This document shows positions 53,133 to 61,752 of a DNA stretch of 64,000 bases, piece after piece. The stretch covers positions 558,001 through 622,000 of the forward strand of contig NZ_JBJXRG010000002.1 in NCBI RefSeq assembly GCF_046254955.1, in the 5' to 3' direction. Origin of the DNA: Qipengyuania_C sp046254955. Its GTDB lineage: Bacteria; Pseudomonadota; Alphaproteobacteria; Sphingomonadales; Sphingomonadaceae. The first letter of the stretch is position 1. Each line of letters starts with the position of its first letter. The notes below the pieces were generated by a model. It ran no database searches. It had not been told where the DNA came from and saw only the letters and a program-made list of their open reading frames with translations. A program made the translations under genes and the position numbers.

Positions 53133-53891
53133 GTGCTCGATCGAACCCAGGAAAACCTTTGCGATGCGAATGAAACCGATTTCAGCGACCTCAAGGCGCT
53201 GACGATCAATTGCACACTCAAGCGATCGCCGGACGGATCGCATACCGACAAGCTTCTGGGTGTCGTGGAGACTATATTGACCCGCAACAAGGTTGCGATT
53301 GAGCAAGTCAGGCTGGTCGATCACGAAATTGCTCCTGGAGTCTACCCCGACATGACCGAACATGGTGCCGACAACGACGATTGGCCCTCAGTCTGGGAGA
53401 AAGTGCAGGCGGCGGACATCCTGATCGTAGGCACTCCGATATGGCTGGGCGAGAAATCCTCGGTCTGCCAGCGGTTGATCGAGCGGCTTTATGCACATTC
53501 GGGCCAGACCAACGACAAGGGCCAGTACGTGTTCTATGGCAAAGTCAGCGGCTGCATCGTCACAGGCAATGAAGATGGCATCAAACATGTGGGGATGGGG
53601 GTGCTCTATTCATTGCAGCACGTCGGCTACACCATCCCGCCCCAGTCCGATGCCGGCTGGATCGGCGAGGCTGGACCCGGCCCGAGCTATGGCGATGAAA
53701 AGGAAGATGGGTCAGGCCGCGTCGGCTTTGATAACGACTTCACCCGCCGCAACACCACTTTCATGACGTGGAACTTGCTGCATATGGCGCGTATGCTGAA
53801 GGACGCAGGAGGCATTCCTGCGCACGGTAATTCGGTCGATCTGTGGAAGGAGGGAAGGCGCTTCGATGCGCCCAATCCGGAATACCGCTAG
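53133..53891 (+). CDS. Flavodoxin-fold NAD(P)H-dependent FMN reductase-like protein
   Basis: 252 residues. GTG start with AAGGGG seven bases upstream. Motifs ALTINCTLKRSPDGSHTDKL (FMN phosphate loop), ILIVGTPIWLGEKSSVCQR and SGCIVTGNEDGIKHVGMGVL are those of the NADPH-dependent FMN reductase/flavodoxin-like group. There is no signal peptide. The last codons belong to a small tandem repeat that continues past the stop. Confidence 0.8.
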   Translation: MLDRTQENLCDANETDFSDLKALTINCTLKRSPDGSHTDKLLGVVETILTRNKVAIEQVRLVDHEIAPGVYPDMTEHGADNDDWPSVWEKVQAADILIVGTPIWLGEKSSVCQRLIERLYAHSGQTNDKGQYVFYGKVSGCIVTGNEDGIKHVGMGVLYSLQHVGYTIPPQSDAGWIGEAGPGPSYGDEKEDGSGRVGFDNDFTRRNTTFMTWNLLHMARMLKDAGGIPAHGNSVDLWKEGRRFDAPNPEYR

Positions 53892-53910
53892 GCCGGAATA
53901 CCGTTAGGTC
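53879..53910. repeat. Tandem 16-bp duplication at the meeting point of two convergent genes
   Basis: GGAATACCGCTAGGCC (53879-53894) is followed directly by GGAATACCGTTAGGTC (53895-53910), 14 of 16 identical. The first copy carries the TAG stop of the flavoprotein gene, the second the TAA stop of the thioesterase gene on the other strand. Confidence 0.8.
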
Positions 53911-54347
53911 CGATTGATCCGCCGGATAATCCCGGTGAAACTCAGGGCAGGTTTGCCGTCGCCAGTGATCATACCCCGGACGAAAATGGTCTTGCCGCCG
54001 CCGCGAGTCACCTCACCGCGTGCTTCGACCAGCGCGCCCGAGTTGATCGGCCCAAGGAAATCTCCTGAGAGATTGAGTGTCACGCCGTAACTCTCGCCCA
54101 TTTCAGGATGAGCGATTGCGAACAAAGCGAAATCGGCAAAGGTCAGCATGCAGCCACCATGCATGAAGCCCGCACCATTCATATGCTCGGGCCCCGCGCG
54201 GAATGCGCTAACGATCGAGCCATCGTCCTCTTCGCGCATGTAGAAGGGTCCAGATTGGGTCTCGAACGGATCACCGATCCAGCTCTTCCAGCCCGCGAAT
54301 TCCCCTTCGGTGATCGGCTGCGGCCCAACATATTCGTTCTCGCTCAT
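53904..54347 (-). CDS. PaaI-type hotdog thioesterase
   Basis: 147 residues from ATG 54347 with GGAGG eight bases upstream. The hotdog fold is indicated by NGAGFMHGGCMLTFADFALFA with the catalytic-region His-Gly-Gly, and GALVEARGEVTRGGGKTIFV. These enzymes hydrolyse acyl-CoA thioesters, often phenylacetyl-CoA-like. The substrate cannot be fixed here. Confidence 0.83.
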   Translation of the reverse strand: MSENEYVGPQPITEGEFAGWKSWIGDPFETQSGPFYMREEDDGSIVSAFRAGPEHMNGAGFMHGGCMLTFADFALFAIAHPEMGESYGVTLNLSGDFLGPINSGALVEARGEVTRGGGKTIFVRGMITGDGKPALSFTGIIRRINRT

Positions 54348-54375
54348 GCAGCGACGTCCTCCCATTGGCCCAAGA

Positions 54376-54804
54376 TCATTTCCATAGCTGAAGTTCTTTG
54401 ATCGACTGAGGTACATCCTCATCGGGGTCTGATCGCGAGAGGCTTCGTTCCGCGAGCTTCCACGCTCTTCTGAACTTTGATCTGGTCCAAAGATCGGTCA
54501 GCCAGAAACGACCCGACCAGTCCTTACCAGCAAGGCGCATCTCGAGATCCACACCTGCCGCGAACCACGCGCATTTGCCGTGACGGTTGATCCTGATCTC
54601 GCGGAATCCGTATGACGAGCAAGAAAGGCGACCAGCGGAAGCTTCAAGGAAACTGGGTCGATCAAGGATCTGTGCACGTTGCGCCCCGATGATCATGGTG
54701 AAATCGCGGGTCAAAAGCTTACGCATATTGCCCTGTTCGCGCCGCATCCAAGCGCGCATCAGGTGATGTTCATGTGTCTCAATTGTGGCGGCGAAATCGG
54801 GCAT
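54376..54804 (-). CDS. NTF2-like / DUF4440 protein
   Basis: 142 residues. A cone-shaped SnoaL/DUF4440 fold is suggested by ETHEHHLMRAWMRREQGNMR, KLLTRDFTMIIGAQ and a C-terminal WSGRFWLTDLW. Function unknown; such folds act as small-molecule binders, isomerases or adaptors. Lies between pgk and the thioesterase on the same strand with short gaps of 15 and 28 bp. Confidence 0.65.
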   Translation of the reverse strand: MPDFAATIETHEHHLMRAWMRREQGNMRKLLTRDFTMIIGAQRAQILDRPSFLEASAGRLSCSSYGFREIRINRHGKCAWFAAGVDLEMRLAGKDWSGRFWLTDLWTRSKFRRAWKLAERSLSRSDPDEDVPQSIKELQLWK

Positions 54805-54819
54805 TGATCAACAGATAGG

Positions 54820-56019
54820 TCAGGAACTCAGCGCAGCCACGCCCGGCAAGGTCTTACCTTCCATCCATTCGAGGAATGCGCCGCCAGCTGTTGAAACGAA
54901 GGTGAAATCATCCTTCACGCCCGCATGCGCTAGCGCAGCGACAGTGTCGCCGCCGCCCGCTACGGACACGAGCGAGCCATCCTGCGTGAGCGCGCCAGCT
55001 GTCTTCGCGAGGGCAACCGTGGCTTCGTCGAAGGGCTCGGTCTCGAATGCGCCAAGCGGACCGTTCCACACGAGCGTGCGGCAGGTCTTCAACACATCGG
55101 CAAGCGCCTCGACCGCTTGCGGGCCGATATCGAGAATCATCTCATTTTCGGCCACTTCGTGGACATTGCATGTCCGCAGGCTTGCCGGGTTAGCCGCGAA
55201 TTCCTTCGCGACAACGACGTCGTACGGGAGGTGAACCGTACAACCGGCATGGTCGGCTTCGTCCATGATCTTGTTGGCCGTATCGGTGAGATCGTGCTCG
55301 CAAAGTGACTTGCCGACATCGACCCCGCGCGCAGCGAGGAAGGTATTGGCCATTCCCCCGCCGATGATCAGGTGTTGTACCTTGCCGACAAGGTTTGTCA
55401 GGACATCGAGCTTGCTCGAGACCTTCGCCCCGCCAACCACTGCTGCCACTGGCGTTTCGGGATTGCCCAAGGCCGCATCGAGCGCTTTGAGTTCGGCCTC
55501 CATTGCGCGGCCCGCATATGCCGGTAGGTAATGCGCGAGCCCTTCGGTCGTCGCATGCGCGCGGTGCGCAGCGGAAAAGGCATCGTTGACGAACAGATCG
55601 CCGTGCGCCGCAATCGCCTTGGCAAAGTCGGGATCATTGGCTTCTTCCCCCGGCCAGAACCGCACATTGTCAAGCAGACCAACATCACCGTTACTCAAGA
55701 TACCGATCGATTGTTCGACCACCGGTCCGGAGACTTCGGGGATGAACATCAGTTCCTTGCCCAGCACGCCCTCGACATCGCCTACCACCATGCTGGTCGA
55801 CAATACCGAGCTGCGCTGACCCTTGGGGCGTCCGAAATGAGCGAGAAGCAGGACTTTTGCGCCCTTCTCGCACAGTTCGAGGATGGTCGGCCTGGCCGCC
55901 TCGACCCGCGTGACATCGCTCGCCGAACCATCCTTCATCGGGAGGTTCAAGTCGACCCGGACAAGTGCGACTTTGCCGGCGATGTCACCAATATCATCGA
56001 GGGTCCTGAAGGCTGCCAT
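54820..56019 (-). CDS. pgk: Phosphoglycerate kinase
   Basis: 399 residues. N-terminal VALVRVDLNLPMKDG with substrate Arg/Asp, LLAHFGRPKG, the hinge, and the ATP site in VSVAGGGDTVAALAHAG and TAGGAFLEWMEGKTLPG. It transfers phosphate between 1,3-bisphosphoglycerate and ADP. Ten bp after gap, same transcript order tkt-gap-pgk. Confidence 0.95.
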   Translation of the reverse strand: MAAFRTLDDIGDIAGKVALVRVDLNLPMKDGSASDVTRVEAARPTILELCEKGAKVLLLAHFGRPKGQRSSVLSTSMVVGDVEGVLGKELMFIPEVSGPVVEQSIGILSNGDVGLLDNVRFWPGEEANDPDFAKAIAAHGDLFVNDAFSAAHRAHATTEGLAHYLPAYAGRAMEAELKALDAALGNPETPVAAVVGGAKVSSKLDVLTNLVGKVQHLIIGGGMANTFLAARGVDVGKSLCEHDLTDTANKIMDEADHAGCTVHLPYDVVVAKEFAANPASLRTCNVHEVAENEMILDIGPQAVEALADVLKTCRTLVWNGPLGAFETEPFDEATVALAKTAGALTQDGSLVSVAGGGDTVAALAHAGVKDDFTFVSTAGGAFLEWMEGKTLPGVAALSS

Positions 56020-56029
56020 GATATGTTCC

Positions 56030-57037
56030 TTAAAGGAACTTCGCCATTTCGCCGGTGGTATCGATCATCCGGTTGGAGAAGCCCCATTCGTTGTCATACC
56101 AGCTGACGACGCGGGCCAGCTTGCCTTCGAGTACAGCGGTTTCAAGACTGTCGATGGTCGAACTGGCGGGGTGATGGTTGAAATCGCTACTAACCAGCGG
56201 TTTGTCGGTATAGTCGAGCACGCCATTCATCGGACCGTCAGCTGCAGCTTTGAGCGCTGCGTTTAGCTCTTCGGCCGAGGTATCGCGGCCCGGAGTGAAA
56301 GTCAGGTCGACGAGGCTCACGTTTGGCGTGGGGACGCGGACCGAAGAGCCGTCAAGCTTGCCGGCCAGTTCCGGCAGTACCAAGCCTACTGCGCGGGCAG
56401 CGCCGGTCGTGGTCGGGATCATGTTCTGCGCACCGCCGCGTGCGCGGCGCATATCGCTGTGCATCTGGTCGAGCATCCGCTGGTCGTTGGTATAGCTGTG
56501 GATCGTGGTCATGAAACCGCGCTCGATTCCGACCGTGTCGTTCAGCACCTTGGCCACCGGAGCGAGGCAATTGGTGGTGCAGCTGGCGTTGGAGATAATA
56601 TCATCGTCCGCCGTCAGCGTGTCATGGTTCACACCGTAGACGATGGTTTTCGAAACACCCTTGGCCGGAGCGGAAATGATCACCCGCTTGGCGCCGGCAG
56701 CGATATGCGGGCGCGCCGCTTCGTCCGCCTGGAAGAAGCCGGTGCATTCCATCACGATATCGATGCCCTGATCGCCGTGCGGGAGATTGCCCGGATCGCG
56801 TTCGGAGGTGACTTTGATGGTCTTGCCGTTAACGACAAGGTTCGATCCATCGACCTCTACCGTTCCGGGAAAGCGGCCATGCGTGCTGTCGAAACCGAAC
56901 AGCAGTGCGTTTGCATTTGTGTCGGCCAGATCATTGATCGAGACCAGTTCAAGATCGTGATCGTCGCGCTCAAGAATAGCCCGCGCAACGAGCCGCCCGA
57001 TACGTCCGAAACCGTTAACTGCAACCTTCGTCGCCAT
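56030..57037 (-). CDS. gap: Glyceraldehyde-3-phosphate dehydrogenase
   Basis: 335 residues. NAD-binding VNGFGRIGRLVARAI at the N-terminus and the catalytic SNASCTTNCLAPV with Cys near residue 153, then DLTFTPGRDTSAEELN and WYDNEWGFSNRMIDT. It makes 1,3-bisphosphoglycerate in glycolysis. Follows tkt by 32 bp on the same strand. Confidence 0.95.
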   Translation of the reverse strand: MATKVAVNGFGRIGRLVARAILERDDHDLELVSINDLADTNANALLFGFDSTHGRFPGTVEVDGSNLVVNGKTIKVTSERDPGNLPHGDQGIDIVMECTGFFQADEAARPHIAAGAKRVIISAPAKGVSKTIVYGVNHDTLTADDDIISNASCTTNCLAPVAKVLNDTVGIERGFMTTIHSYTNDQRMLDQMHSDMRRARGGAQNMIPTTTGAARAVGLVLPELAGKLDGSSVRVPTPNVSLVDLTFTPGRDTSAEELNAALKAAADGPMNGVLDYTDKPLVSSDFNHHPASSTIDSLETAVLEGKLARVVSWYDNEWGFSNRMIDTTGEMAKFL

Positions 57038-57069
57038 TTGAAAAGCTCCTGCTTATCCGTTCAATTTGC

Positions 57070-59049
57070 CTAAGATTCTAGTTTGGAAACGATTTGCGGA
57101 ACGATCTGCCCCGCCGTGAATCCGAATTTTTCGAAGAGATCGCCCGCCGGTGCCGATGCTCCGAACCGGTCGATCCCGATATTGAGACCTGCGATGCCAG
57201 TGTAGCGTTCCCAGCCGAAGGTGGTGCCGGCTTCGATTGAAACGCGCAGAACGTCGTGGCCGATCACTTCGTTGCGATAGGATTCGTCCTGTTCGTCGAA
57301 CAGTTCGAAACAGACCATCGAGACGACGTCTGCGCCAATACCCTTGTCTTCGAGCTTGGCAGCGCATTCCAGGGCGAGTGCAACCTCCGAGCCGCTGGCC
57401 ATAATGCAAACCTTGCGCTCGTTTTGGGCAGCCTTAAGCGTGTAAGCGCCCTTCGCGCAGCCATTGCCCTCTACCTCTTCCAATCGCACTTGCGGCAGAC
57501 CTTGGCGGCTGAGCGCCAGTACCGTGGGACGATCCTTCTGGCTCAGCGCAAGCTGCCAGCATTCGGCAGTTTCGACCACGTCGGCAGGCCGCATCACCAG
57601 CAGATTCGGCATCGCGCGCAAGCTCATCAGGTGCTCGACCGGCTGGTGCGTCGGTCCATCTTCGCCCAGCCCGATGCTGTCATGCGTCATGACATAAACC
57701 ACGCGCGTCTGCTGCAAGGCCGAAAGGCGGATCGCGCCGCGCGCGTAGTCAGTGAACACCAGGAACGTCCCGCCGTAAGGGATAACCCCGCCATGCAGGG
57801 CCATGCCGTTCATTGCAGCGGCCATGCCGAATTCGCGGATGCCCCAGTAGACATAGCGGCCGCCGTAACTGTCGGCAGTAAAGGCATCGATGCCGCCCGC
57901 CTTCGTGTTGTTCGACCCGGTAAGGTCGGCACTGCCGCCGATCGTGTCGGGCAGGCGCGGATTGATCTGCGCCAATGCCATCTCGCTCGCCTTACGGGTC
58001 GCGACCTTTTGCGGCTCGGCGATCAGCGAAGAGATATACTCCTTCGCCGCATCGCCATGCGGGAGTTCGCCGGCCATGCGGCGCTGGAATTCGGCTTTCT
58101 CCGATGACGCATCAAGATGGGCCTGCCAATCGGAATGTGTGGACTTTCCACGTTCGCCGGTAGCGGCCCAATCCGCAGCGATATCATCGGGCACCACGAA
58201 CGGCTCATACTCCCAACCAAGCACCTCGCGGGCAGCGGCGATCTCGTCCGCGCCCAGCGGTGCGCCATGTGTCGCAGAGGTTCCCTGCTTGTTGGGTGCG
58301 CCCTTGCCGATGATTGTCTTGCATGCGACCAGCGAGGGGCGATCATCAGCGACCGCCTCATCCATTGCACGCGCGATATCGTTGAAGTCGTGCCCATCGC
58401 AGCTCACGACATGCCATCCAGTCGCTTCGTAGCGGGCTTTGATGTTTTCGCTGGTCGAAAGGTCGGTCGTGCCATCGATAGTGATGTTATTGTCATCCCA
58501 CAGCACGATCATGCGGCCGAGCTTCAAATGCCCTGCCAGCCCGATCGCTTCGTGGTTGATGCCTTCCATCAGGCAGCCATCGCCCGCAATCACCCAGGTG
58601 CGGTGATCGACCAGATCATTTCCGAACACCGCATTGAGATGCCGCTCGGCCATTGCCATGCCCACAGCCATGGCCAGGCCCTGGCCCAGCGGTCCGGTGG
58701 TGCATTCCACACCCTCGAGCAGGAAGTTTTCCGGGTGCCCGGCGCACGGGCTGCCCAGCTGGCGGAAGTTGCGAATGTCACCGATAGTTGGCGCGGCATA
58801 GCCGGAGAGATGCAGCAGGCTGTAGACGAGCATCGAGCCGTGCCCGGCGGACAGGACGAAACGATCGCGGTCAGCCCAATCGGGTGCGGAAGGATCGAAC
58901 TTCAGGTATTTCGACCACAGCACCGTTGCCACATCGGCCATGCCCATCGGCATCCCGGGATGCCCCGAATTTGCTGCCTGTACCGCATCCATCGAGAGAG
59001 CGCGGATGGCGTTTGCCATCGGCGCGAGGCGGGACGGGTCGAGGCTCAT
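57070..59049 (-). CDS. tkt: Transketolase
   Basis: 659 residues. Thiamine-diphosphate site in GDGCLMEGINHEAIGLAGHL with Mg ligands, N-terminal AGHGSMLVYSLLHLSGY, central EDGPTHQPVEHLMSLRAMPN and a C-terminal EAGTTFGWERY. It moves two-carbon units in the pentose phosphate pathway. First of tkt-gap-pgk; a 206 bp gap to the next plus-strand gene likely holds its promoter. Confidence 0.95.
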   Translation of the reverse strand: MSLDPSRLAPMANAIRALSMDAVQAANSGHPGMPMGMADVATVLWSKYLKFDPSAPDWADRDRFVLSAGHGSMLVYSLLHLSGYAAPTIGDIRNFRQLGSPCAGHPENFLLEGVECTTGPLGQGLAMAVGMAMAERHLNAVFGNDLVDHRTWVIAGDGCLMEGINHEAIGLAGHLKLGRMIVLWDDNNITIDGTTDLSTSENIKARYEATGWHVVSCDGHDFNDIARAMDEAVADDRPSLVACKTIIGKGAPNKQGTSATHGAPLGADEIAAAREVLGWEYEPFVVPDDIAADWAATGERGKSTHSDWQAHLDASSEKAEFQRRMAGELPHGDAAKEYISSLIAEPQKVATRKASEMALAQINPRLPDTIGGSADLTGSNNTKAGGIDAFTADSYGGRYVYWGIREFGMAAAMNGMALHGGVIPYGGTFLVFTDYARGAIRLSALQQTRVVYVMTHDSIGLGEDGPTHQPVEHLMSLRAMPNLLVMRPADVVETAECWQLALSQKDRPTVLALSRQGLPQVRLEEVEGNGCAKGAYTLKAAQNERKVCIMASGSEVALALECAAKLEDKGIGADVVSMVCFELFDEQDESYRNEVIGHDVLRVSIEAGTTFGWERYTGIAGLNIGIDRFGASAPAGDLFEKFGFTAGQIVPQIVSKLES

Positions 59050-59255
59050 TCGGCAGGCTCCTGAGAGTGATATTGGCTAGATTGATTCGTGCGCGCGCGA
59101 ACCCCTTCGCGGAGTGCCATGGCGAGGTCAAGCGCAGCGCGGGCTCGATCCCCGAGTTGAACGATTAGTTTAGCAGATTGCGAGTCATCGAACACTTATC
59201 AACAGCCACCGCCAAGCTTTTGCCCAAACGGCAGGAATTTGGTATTTCACACCGC

Positions 59256-59450
59256 ATGGAGGGGACCAGAGTCAGCAAGGCTGTCGCCCGCATTGAAACC
59301 GCGCTCACGCGGATAGAGCGCGCTGCGGCCGCAATCCCTGATGCTTCCCCTGTCGATGCCGGCCTCGCTGAACGCAATGACCGCCTAGAATCCACTCTTC
59401 GCGAAGGATTGGCCGAGCTCGATCGCATCATCGGGAAGCTTGAGCGATGA
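59256..59450 (+). CDS. Small coiled-coil protein coupled to zapA
   Basis: 64 residues from ATG 59256; a TTG further upstream (59178) has no support. Almost wholly helical, with heptad-like VARIETALTRIERAAAAIPD and a C-terminal SLREGLAELDRIIGKLER-like helix. The stop overlaps the zapA start (ATGA), so translation is coupled. Function unknown; position suggests a division-linked role. Confidence 0.65.
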   Translation: MEGTRVSKAVARIETALTRIERAAAAIPDASPVDAGLAERNDRLESTLREGLAELDRIIGKLER

Positions 59451-59767
59451 GCGAAGTCACGCTCGAGATTGGCGGGCGCCATTACACTGTATCATGCGGC
59501 GAAGGCGAAGAAGCGCAAGTCATCAAACTCGGCCAGCTGATCCACGAGAAGATGACGGCGATCGCCGGGGCACAGCCGGTTTCGGAGAACCAGGCATTGC
59601 TATTCACCGCTTTGATGCTCGCAGACGAATTGCAGGAAGCCGGGGCCAAGCAAGCCGAACCGAGCCGGGTTCTTGACGATCCCGATCTGGCCACTGCGCT
59701 CGAGCGTTTCGCCGAAGTGATCGAAAATTGTGCGGAAAAGCTTGAGAGCCGGGTCCTGGCCACCTAA
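59447..59767 (+). CDS. zapA: Cell division protein ZapA
   Basis: 106 residues. The N-terminal EVTLEIGGRHYTVSCGEGEEAQV and the middle LGQLIHEKMTAIAG fit the globular ZapA head, followed by a long helix (EPSRVLDDPDLATALERFAE). ZapA binds FtsZ and bundles protofilaments. Next to 6S RNA and fthC, the same order as in many proteobacteria. Confidence 0.87.
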   Translation: MSEVTLEIGGRHYTVSCGEGEEAQVIKLGQLIHEKMTAIAGAQPVSENQALLFTALMLADELQEAGAKQAEPSRVLDDPDLATALERFAEVIENCAEKLESRVLAT

Positions 59768-59769
59768 GT

Positions 59770-59930
59770 CTGGCGTGGCGGGACTGCTCGGCACGAGCTG
59801 TTTGAATATCCCTGAGGCTATAAGCAATCCTAGGGAGCCGTCCCTGTCTTGGATAACGGGCCACTGCGTTCTTCGGAATGGAACCTGGGGTCTAGGACAC
59901 ACGGCGCCCACCTGACGTTTAGGCGTCAGA
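59770..59930 (+). ncRNA. ssrS: 6S RNA
   Basis: The 218-base gap between zapA and fthC is the classical location of 6S RNA. The DNA here folds into imperfect hairpins with a central region of unpaired sequence (AATATCCCTGAGGCTATAAG and TCTTGGATAACGGGCC). A hairpin CTGACG-TTTAGG-CGTCAG (59912-59929) could end the transcript. 6S RNA binds housekeeping RNA polymerase. Exact ends are estimated; identity rests on synteny and general form. Confidence 0.75.
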
Positions 59931-59985
59931 GGATTTCTAGAGCAAACGACCCATAGTGGTTCCGTCACTTCAAAAAGGGATGATG

Positions 59986-60558
59986 ATGAAGGACAAGGCC
60001 CAACTCCGCTCCGAGCTGAGAGCCTTGCGCAAACAGCACGCCGCGTCGCTTCCCGAAGCGATGCGGGGCCTGGTATTTCGCGTCCCTCCTGCTCCCCTGC
60101 TCCAGCTGATTCCGGGCGGCTCCATTGTCGGGCTCTATCGTGCGAGCGAAGGAGAGGCGCCGGCATCATCCTATGCCGGATTCTTCATGGAGCGGGGACA
60201 CCGGATCGCCCTGCCCCGCATAACCTCGCTCGCATCCCCCATGACCTTTCACATCCATACCGATCCCTATGGCGAAACCGACCTGGTCGCTGGTCCGATG
60301 AATTTGCGCCAACCTGCTGAGGATGCCGGAGAGGTGGTTCCTGACGTGCTGCTCATGCCACTGGTAGGATTCACCGAGCGAGGCGAGCGACTGGGACAAG
60401 GTGGCGGTTTCTATGATCGCTGGCTTTCGGATCATGCCGATACCATCGCCATCGGGATGGCCTGGGATTGCCAGCTCGTCGAAGAGCTGCCGATCGAAGA
60501 GCACGATCAGCCTCTGCGCGCAATCGTCACCCCCACACGCATGTACGGACCGTTTTGA
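59986..60558 (+). CDS. fthC: 5-formyltetrahydrofolate cyclo-ligase
   Basis: 190 residues from the third ATG of ATGATGATG, six bases after AAAGGG. Motifs are KDKAQLRSELRALRKQH, an IALPRI segment and the C-terminal LLMPLVGFTERGERLGQGGG followed by FYDRWL, which form the ATP/folate site. It converts 5-formyl-THF to methenyl-THF. TGATG overlap with the next gene. Confidence 0.9.
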   Translation: MKDKAQLRSELRALRKQHAASLPEAMRGLVFRVPPAPLLQLIPGGSIVGLYRASEGEAPASSYAGFFMERGHRIALPRITSLASPMTFHIHTDPYGETDLVAGPMNLRQPAEDAGEVVPDVLLMPLVGFTERGERLGQGGGFYDRWLSDHADTIAIGMAWDCQLVEELPIEEHDQPLRAIVTPTRMYGPF

Positions 60559-60782
60559 TGCGCACTGAACCGACATGGCGCATCCCGGTAGGGATCATCG
60601 GGCTTTTAGTCGTCCTTGCGATCTATGGACTGGTTATTGCCAACTTTGTACCCGAATGGATCGGGCATTGGCCTGGACTGGCACAAACGCCGGTGTATCT
60701 CGTCCTCGGGCTCATATGGTTGCTGCCGCTCAAGCGTTTCCTGATCTGGATGGAAACAGGACGCTGGTCACCACCTGACTAG
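60558..60782 (+). CDS. DUF2842 membrane protein
   Basis: 74 residues, two membrane helices (about 10-28 and 42-58) and the terminal RFLIWMETGRW that is typical of DUF2842 proteins in alphaproteobacteria. ATG lies inside the fthC stop region. The TAG stop shares CTAG with the convergent SRPBCC gene. Function unknown. Confidence 0.75.
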   Translation: MRTEPTWRIPVGIIGLLVVLAIYGLVIANFVPEWIGHWPGLAQTPVYLVLGLIWLLPLKRFLIWMETGRWSPPD

Positions 60783-61306
60783 ACACGCTCGGCGTACTCC
60801 GCCTCCAGTTGCTGATCGCGAATCCAGAAATCGGTCTTGCGCTCCCCGACAAGGACTTCGGCCATGAGATCGAAGTGGCCGTGCCAGCCCGCAAACACGC
60901 TGACGATGATCTCGCCACCCTGCAGATCGCTGTGAACCAACGTGAGCATGGTCCTGCCAAAAGCGATTTCATCCAGCGTTATCACGACCTCGCTTGTTCC
61001 CGAGGTCGAGCCTTCGCCCCAGCTGAATGCCAGTCGATTCGGCGGGGAATATTCGAGGATGGTACAATAGTGGGTGACGACCTCTTCGTCGGCGTATTTC
61101 TCCGGCGGAGGACTTTCGGACAGCCGGCGGTGATCGAACTCAAGCACCATCTCGCCGCCGACATGGTCGTCGGTTGACCCACCGCAAAACCACAGCTTGC
61201 GTTTTTCAGGATCGACCAGGAATTGCCAGACCTTTTCGATCCCCGCATCGAATTCGCGCCGGAATTCGAGCTTTCCGGGACCGAGCAGCTTGCCGTAATC
61301 ACTCAT
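60779..61306 (-). CDS. SRPBCC/AHSA1-domain protein
   Basis: 175 residues from ATG 61306, which has GGAGGA six bases away. The START-like hydrophobic-pocket fold of the AHSA1 branch is shown by EFRREFDAGIEKVWQFLVDP, RLAFSWGEGSTSGTSEV and GWHGHFDLMAEVL. It is overlapped by the ArsR-type regulator gene upstream (eight bases), so the two form one unit. AHSA1-type proteins next to an ArsR regulator are common; the ligand is unknown. Confidence 0.82.
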   Translation of the reverse strand: MSDYGKLLGPGKLEFRREFDAGIEKVWQFLVDPEKRKLWFCGGSTDDHVGGEMVLEFDHRRLSESPPPEKYADEEVVTHYCTILEYSPPNRLAFSWGEGSTSGTSEVVITLDEIAFGRTMLTLVHSDLQGGEIIVSVFAGWHGHFDLMAEVLVGERKTDFWIRDQQLEAEYAERV

Positions 61307-61631
61307 CGCCATCCTCCTTCAGCGCCGCGTCGAGAGCATCGAGCCGCTGTGACCAGAACACGCTGTAGCGCTCGACCCAGTCCCTTGCCGCTAGTAGTCC
61401 TGCCGGATTGAGTGAGCATACCCGCTCCCTCCCCCGCTTTCGCCTCGTCACAACCCCCGCCTTTTCCAGCACACCGACATGCTTCGACGCTGCGGCAAAG
61501 CTAATCGCGTGGGGCTTGGCCAGTTGACCAATCGTCTGATCGGCCTCGGATAGCGACTCTATCATCTTGCGGCGCGTCGGATCCGAAAGCGCCTTGAATA
61601 TCCCGTCAGGTTCGACTCTATACTCAACCAT
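61299..61631 (-). CDS. ArsR-family regulator
   Basis: 110 residues from ATG 61631. The winged helix-turn-helix shows PDGIFKALSDPTRRKMIESL, LAKPHAISFAAASKHVGVLE and KRGRERVCSLNPAGL. There are no Cys pairs of the metal-sensing type, so this is the non-metal ArsR group often paired with SRPBCC genes. Two palindromes at and upstream of its own start suggest autorepression. Confidence 0.87.
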   Translation of the reverse strand: MVEYRVEPDGIFKALSDPTRRKMIESLSEADQTIGQLAKPHAISFAAASKHVGVLEKAGVVTRRKRGRERVCSLNPAGLLAARDWVERYSVFWSQRLDALDAALKEDGDE

Positions 61632-61678
61632 ACAGTTGAATATGCGTAGCCTAGCCTGATTGTCAACCCTATGGTTGA
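61624..61678. promoter_or_regulatory. Pair of inverted repeats, likely ArsR operators
   Basis: TCAAC-CATACA-GTTGA (61624-61639) and TCAAC-CCTATG-GTTGA (61663-61678) have the same half-sites and the same 6-base spacer. Their starts are 39 bases apart, near four helical turns. The first overlaps the start codon of the ArsR-type gene. Confidence 0.75.
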
Positions 61679-61752
61679 ATGTCGCACTTTCGAGAGTTGT
61701 TGCCTGATCTCCCAATCGCAGATACCCAACCTGAATCAGGGAGAGTTGATCG

